Part shown: positions 40,199 to 42,034 of the stretch, piece by piece | Numbering within the stretch: the first letter of the stretch is position 1 | Layout of the letters: every line of letters begins with the position of its first letter | From: DATKZH01 sp964475955 | GTDB taxonomy: Bacteria; Planctomycetota; Planctomycetia; Pirellulales; Thermoguttaceae | DNA: 42,034 nucleotides | NCBI GenBank assembly: GCA_964475955.1 | Contig: CAYYZY010000054.1 | Coordinates: forward strand, 1-42,034 | Reading direction: 5' to 3' | Position numbers and translations under genes: made by a program | Notes under the pieces: model-generated | What the model was told of the DNA's origin: nothing | What the model saw: the letters and a program-made list of their open reading frames with translations, nothing else | The model's database searches: none

Positions 40199-40252
40199 GT
40201 CGCTTTTCGCTCCGCGAAAAGGCGTTTGTTCGCTCAGAGCGAACAACGGCAC
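40199..40252. repeat. Double-hairpin element CTTTTCGC...GCGAAAAG, copy 2
   Basis: It has the same two-hairpin layout as the copy at 30491-30540: CGCTTTTCGCTCCGCGAAAA, then GTTCGCTC/GAGCGAAC. It stands in opposite orientation to copy 3 at 40735-40792, and the pair brackets the gene at 40285-40704. Confidence 0.75.
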
Positions 40253-40284
40253 TCATCGAAACGTCGTCGCCGAGCGGGTCCTCT

Positions 40285-40704
40285 TCACGCCAGCCACCGG
40301 GCAACCAGCGGGACGAGGTAGGCGAGGCACAGGGCGGCGAATATGGCTACCAGCGCGTAGTGGACGGCCGGCACGCCCGTGCGGCGAGCCGACAGCGGCG
40401 GTCGGAAGTAGGCCCACTGCCAAACGGTGCGCCACAGCCAGAAGAGAGAATAGGCCAACGTCAGGCCGCCGGCAAGCCCCTCGGCGCGTGCCAGCTCCCG
40501 CCAGTAGACCAGCGACAGCGCGCCGAAGGCGAGAAACAAGAGAAGCAGTGCGAGATGAATGGTGTAGAAGACCCTGGCGTTCAGGGGCGAGATCTTCGCG
40601 AACTCGCGCCGCCAGCCAAAGAGAACGTAGAACCCGCGGTGGAACCAGGCCATCGAGAGCGACAGCACGCCCCCGGTGATGATCGCCGCTTCGGGGAAGG
40701 TCAT
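40285..40704 (-). CDS. Small four-helix membrane protein
   Basis: 139 residues, ATG 40704 with AGGAG eight bases upstream. Four hydrophobic segments are visible: AAIITGGVLSLSMAWFHRGFYVLFG (1), VFYTIHLALLLLFLAFGALSLVYW (2), LAGGLTLAYSLFWLWRTVWQW (3) and VHYALVAIFAALCLAYLVPLVARW (4). Short basic loops (RREFAK, RPPLSARR) separate some of them. No catalytic motif and no family recognised. It lies between the DUF6807 gene and the enolase-superfamily gene on the same strand, and is bracketed on both sides by inverted copies of the CTTTTCGC element, which may mean it moves or is regulated as a unit. Function unknown. Confidence 0.8.
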   Translation of the reverse strand: MTFPEAAIITGGVLSLSMAWFHRGFYVLFGWRREFAKISPLNARVFYTIHLALLLLFLAFGALSLVYWRELARAEGLAGGLTLAYSLFWLWRTVWQWAYFRPPLSARRTGVPAVHYALVAIFAALCLAYLVPLVARWLA

Positions 40705-40734
40705 GGGCAGGCTCCTGGGAATCTCACAGGCAGT

Positions 40735-40792
40735 GATTGTCGTGGTTCGCTCGAGCGAACCGACGCCTTTTCGCGGAGCGAAAAGCGACCAG
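40735..40792. repeat. Double-hairpin element, copy 3 (inverted)
   Basis: Reverse-complement orientation relative to copy 2: GGTTCGCTCGAGCGAACC, then CTTTTCGCGGAGCGAAAAG. It lies between the small membrane protein and the DUF6807 gene. Confidence 0.75.
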
Positions 40793-40829
40793 GGCGAGGG
40801 CCGCCGACGGGTCGCTTCCAGCACGCCAC

Positions 40830-41837
40830 TCACATCTCGCCGCGCACGTAACGCCCGAATCGCTCGGCCACCTTGCCCGAGGTCACGTCGCCCCGGTGGA
40901 CGAGCACGCCGACGCGCCGCCGCATCGAGTCGCCCCGGGCGAGCGTGAACGGCTTGCCGCTTTTGGCGTCGACGCGGCGGGGGCCGAAACAGCCGTAGTC
41001 GCGCGTGAGCCACCGGTGCGGCCGGTCGTTGCTCGGGTGGCTGAACACGGCCAGGCCCTCCGTTTCGCCGTCGACCGTGCCCGAGTAGTCGACCCACTCG
41101 GCCACCTTCATGTTCGTTTCCGCCTGGTTGACGCCGCCCTCGGAGTTGGTGATCGTGCCGCCCTGGTCGACCGAGAAGGGAGGGGCCATGCGGAGGTAGG
41201 GCCAGGCGTAGTGGACGGCGTCGCTGGTGAACGCGACGTCGCCGTACGAGGCGGTCACGGTGAAGGTGACGTCGAGAAAGTACTCGCCGTCGGCCAGCGG
41301 GACGACGCGCAGCGTGCGGGCCTCGTCCAATACGGGCGTGTCGCCCTCCATCTCCCACAGGAGTTTGGTGCAAAGCACGGTCCCCTCGGGCGTATGCTCC
41401 ACGGGCAGGAACTCCACGTGCCGCACGCGGTCGCGAAACGGCGGCTTGCGGTCCTCGCCGGTATAGAGGGCGCCGTAGAAGCTGACCTCTCGCTGGCCGT
41501 CGAGCCGCACCTTGTCGGCGAACCAGAACGCCCGATGGTGCGGATAGGGCGTGGGGTGCTCGACGAGCATGGACTTACCCGACGGGCTGCGCACCGGCCA
41601 GTAGTGGACGAGGTCCTCGTCCGGCCCGAACCGGTAGACCAGCGCCTCGTCGCCGTCGATGAGCACGCGGAGCCGGCCGGCCGGGTCGTCGCGCTCCAGC
41701 GAAACGCGCGGCTCCGCCGCGCGGGCCAGGCCCGAGATCAGCACGACGGCCGCCAGCGCGGGGATCGCCGCGTAGGGTGTTTTGCGAATGGGCAACGGGT
41801 CTCTCACGCGGCGGTCACGATCGGGGTTGGTGGTCAT
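40830..41837 (-). CDS. Secreted DUF6807 (PmoA-like family) protein
   Basis: 335 residues, ATG 41837 with AAGGAGAG nine bases upstream. After a hydrophobic export segment (PYAAIPALAAVVLISGLARA, about residues 21-40) comes the DUF6807 domain: VLIDGDEALVYRFGPDEDLVHYWPVRSPSG, PHHRAFWFADKVRLDGQ, GGVNQAETNMKVAEWVDYSGTVDG and GLAVFSHPSNDRPHRW. The family was named after weak similarity to methane monooxygenase PmoA but is soluble; HHRAFWF with its two His and a conserved aromatic set suggest a sugar- or metal-binding site. It commonly occurs next to Gfo/Idh/MocA and sulfatase genes in PVC bacteria, as it does here. Enzymatic role unproven. First gene of the minus-strand cluster 41837 to 36977. Confidence 0.92.
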   Translation of the reverse strand: MTTNPDRDRRVRDPLPIRKTPYAAIPALAAVVLISGLARAAEPRVSLERDDPAGRLRVLIDGDEALVYRFGPDEDLVHYWPVRSPSGKSMLVEHPTPYPHHRAFWFADKVRLDGQREVSFYGALYTGEDRKPPFRDRVRHVEFLPVEHTPEGTVLCTKLLWEMEGDTPVLDEARTLRVVPLADGEYFLDVTFTVTASYGDVAFTSDAVHYAWPYLRMAPPFSVDQGGTITNSEGGVNQAETNMKVAEWVDYSGTVDGETEGLAVFSHPSNDRPHRWLTRDYGCFGPRRVDAKSGKPFTLARGDSMRRRVGVLVHRGDVTSGKVAERFGRYVRGEM

Positions 41838-41993
41838 GGGGGGCTCTCCTTGTTGAGTGCATGGTTGGGGAGGCCGTGGGCTACGGCGTCGTTCGGCCGC
41901 CCGGCGTGGCGCGAAGCGATCCAGGTTGCGACGCGCGTCGCGCTACGCGACGGCACGCACGACGAGTCTACCGCGAAGCGGTTCTGTCTCATA

Positions 41994-42028
41994 GCCCGGG
42001 CTTGCGCCAGCTAGCCCGGGTGCCGGAT
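41994..42028. repeat. Short direct repeat TAGCCCGGG
   Basis: TAGCCCGGG occurs twice, 10 bases apart, at the window edge. It may be one end of a larger element continuing past 42034. Confidence 0.4.
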
Positions 42029-42034
42029 CGCGAT

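Noticed and set aside
40285..41373. 362-codon membrane-protein frame
   Set aside because: Only the last 139 codons are hydrophobic and carry a ribosome site; the upstream part is a shadow of the DUF6807 gene and a repeat.
40830..41837. Particulate methane monooxygenase subunit
   Set aside because: The family name PmoA is historical; no membrane helices of a true PmoA and no pmoB/pmoC neighbours are present.

Overview
The window is a high-GC bacterial chromosome segment that looks like a planctomycete, most plausibly Pirellulales-like; this is inferred from gene content, not from a marker gene. The signs are two sulfatases, two Gfo/Idh/MocA oxidoreductases, ThuA, DUF6807/PmoA and BNR_4 proteins, many Tat or Sec signal peptides, very large secreted PQQ-propeller proteins, a Hanks kinase with a planctomycete-style N-terminal module, and several families of short palindromic intergenic repeats. 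No rRNA, tRNA, CRISPR array, prophage or intact insertion sequence was seen.

Layout. 1-10.5 kb: a ~1580-residue TPR/PQQ-propeller protein (minus), then HU, Maf, an RluA-type pseudouridine synthase, a membrane-anchored Ser/Thr kinase and a class I/II aminotransferase. 10.5-15.7 kb: a secreted methyltransferase-PQQ propeller fusion and, convergent to it, a secreted ThuA-TIM barrel fusion. 15.7-19.6 kb: a two-gene unit for a tungsten aldehyde:ferredoxin oxidoreductase and its four-cluster ferredoxin, divergent from an ABM-type monooxygenase and RpiB. 19.7-21.8 kb: a three-gene unit joined by two ATGA overlaps (ASST-like propeller, a YVGPG mini membrane protein, a DUF106-like membrane protein). 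22.2-26.2 kb: a chimeric TIM-barrel protein, a sulfatase, a zinc-ribbon/EF-Tu-domain-2 protein and a Uma2 nuclease. 26.2-33.7 kb: a UroD-like protein, a Gfo/Idh/MocA oxidoreductase, a transposase relic, an MBL hydrolase, small secreted proteins, a zinc-ribbon membrane protein and a GH32-like protein. 33.7-41.8 kb: a second sulfatase, a BNR_4 protein, a Gfo/Idh/MocA protein with an extra N-terminal domain, an enolase-superfamily enzyme, a small membrane protein and a DUF6807 protein.

How the genes work together. The right half reads as scavenging of sulfated or acidic polysaccharides: sulfatases and a possible lyase or glycosidase outside the cytoplasm, then sugar-acid and sugar oxidoreductases, dehydratases and epimerases. 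The most unusual items are the in-frame chimera of a xylose-isomerase-like barrel with the second half of ribulose-phosphate 3-epimerase (22219-23247), the zinc-ribbon/EF-Tu-domain gene with a strong internal Shine-Dalgarno and start, the ATGA-coupled ASST operon, and several inverted repeat pairs that bracket single genes or sit inside a coding sequence.
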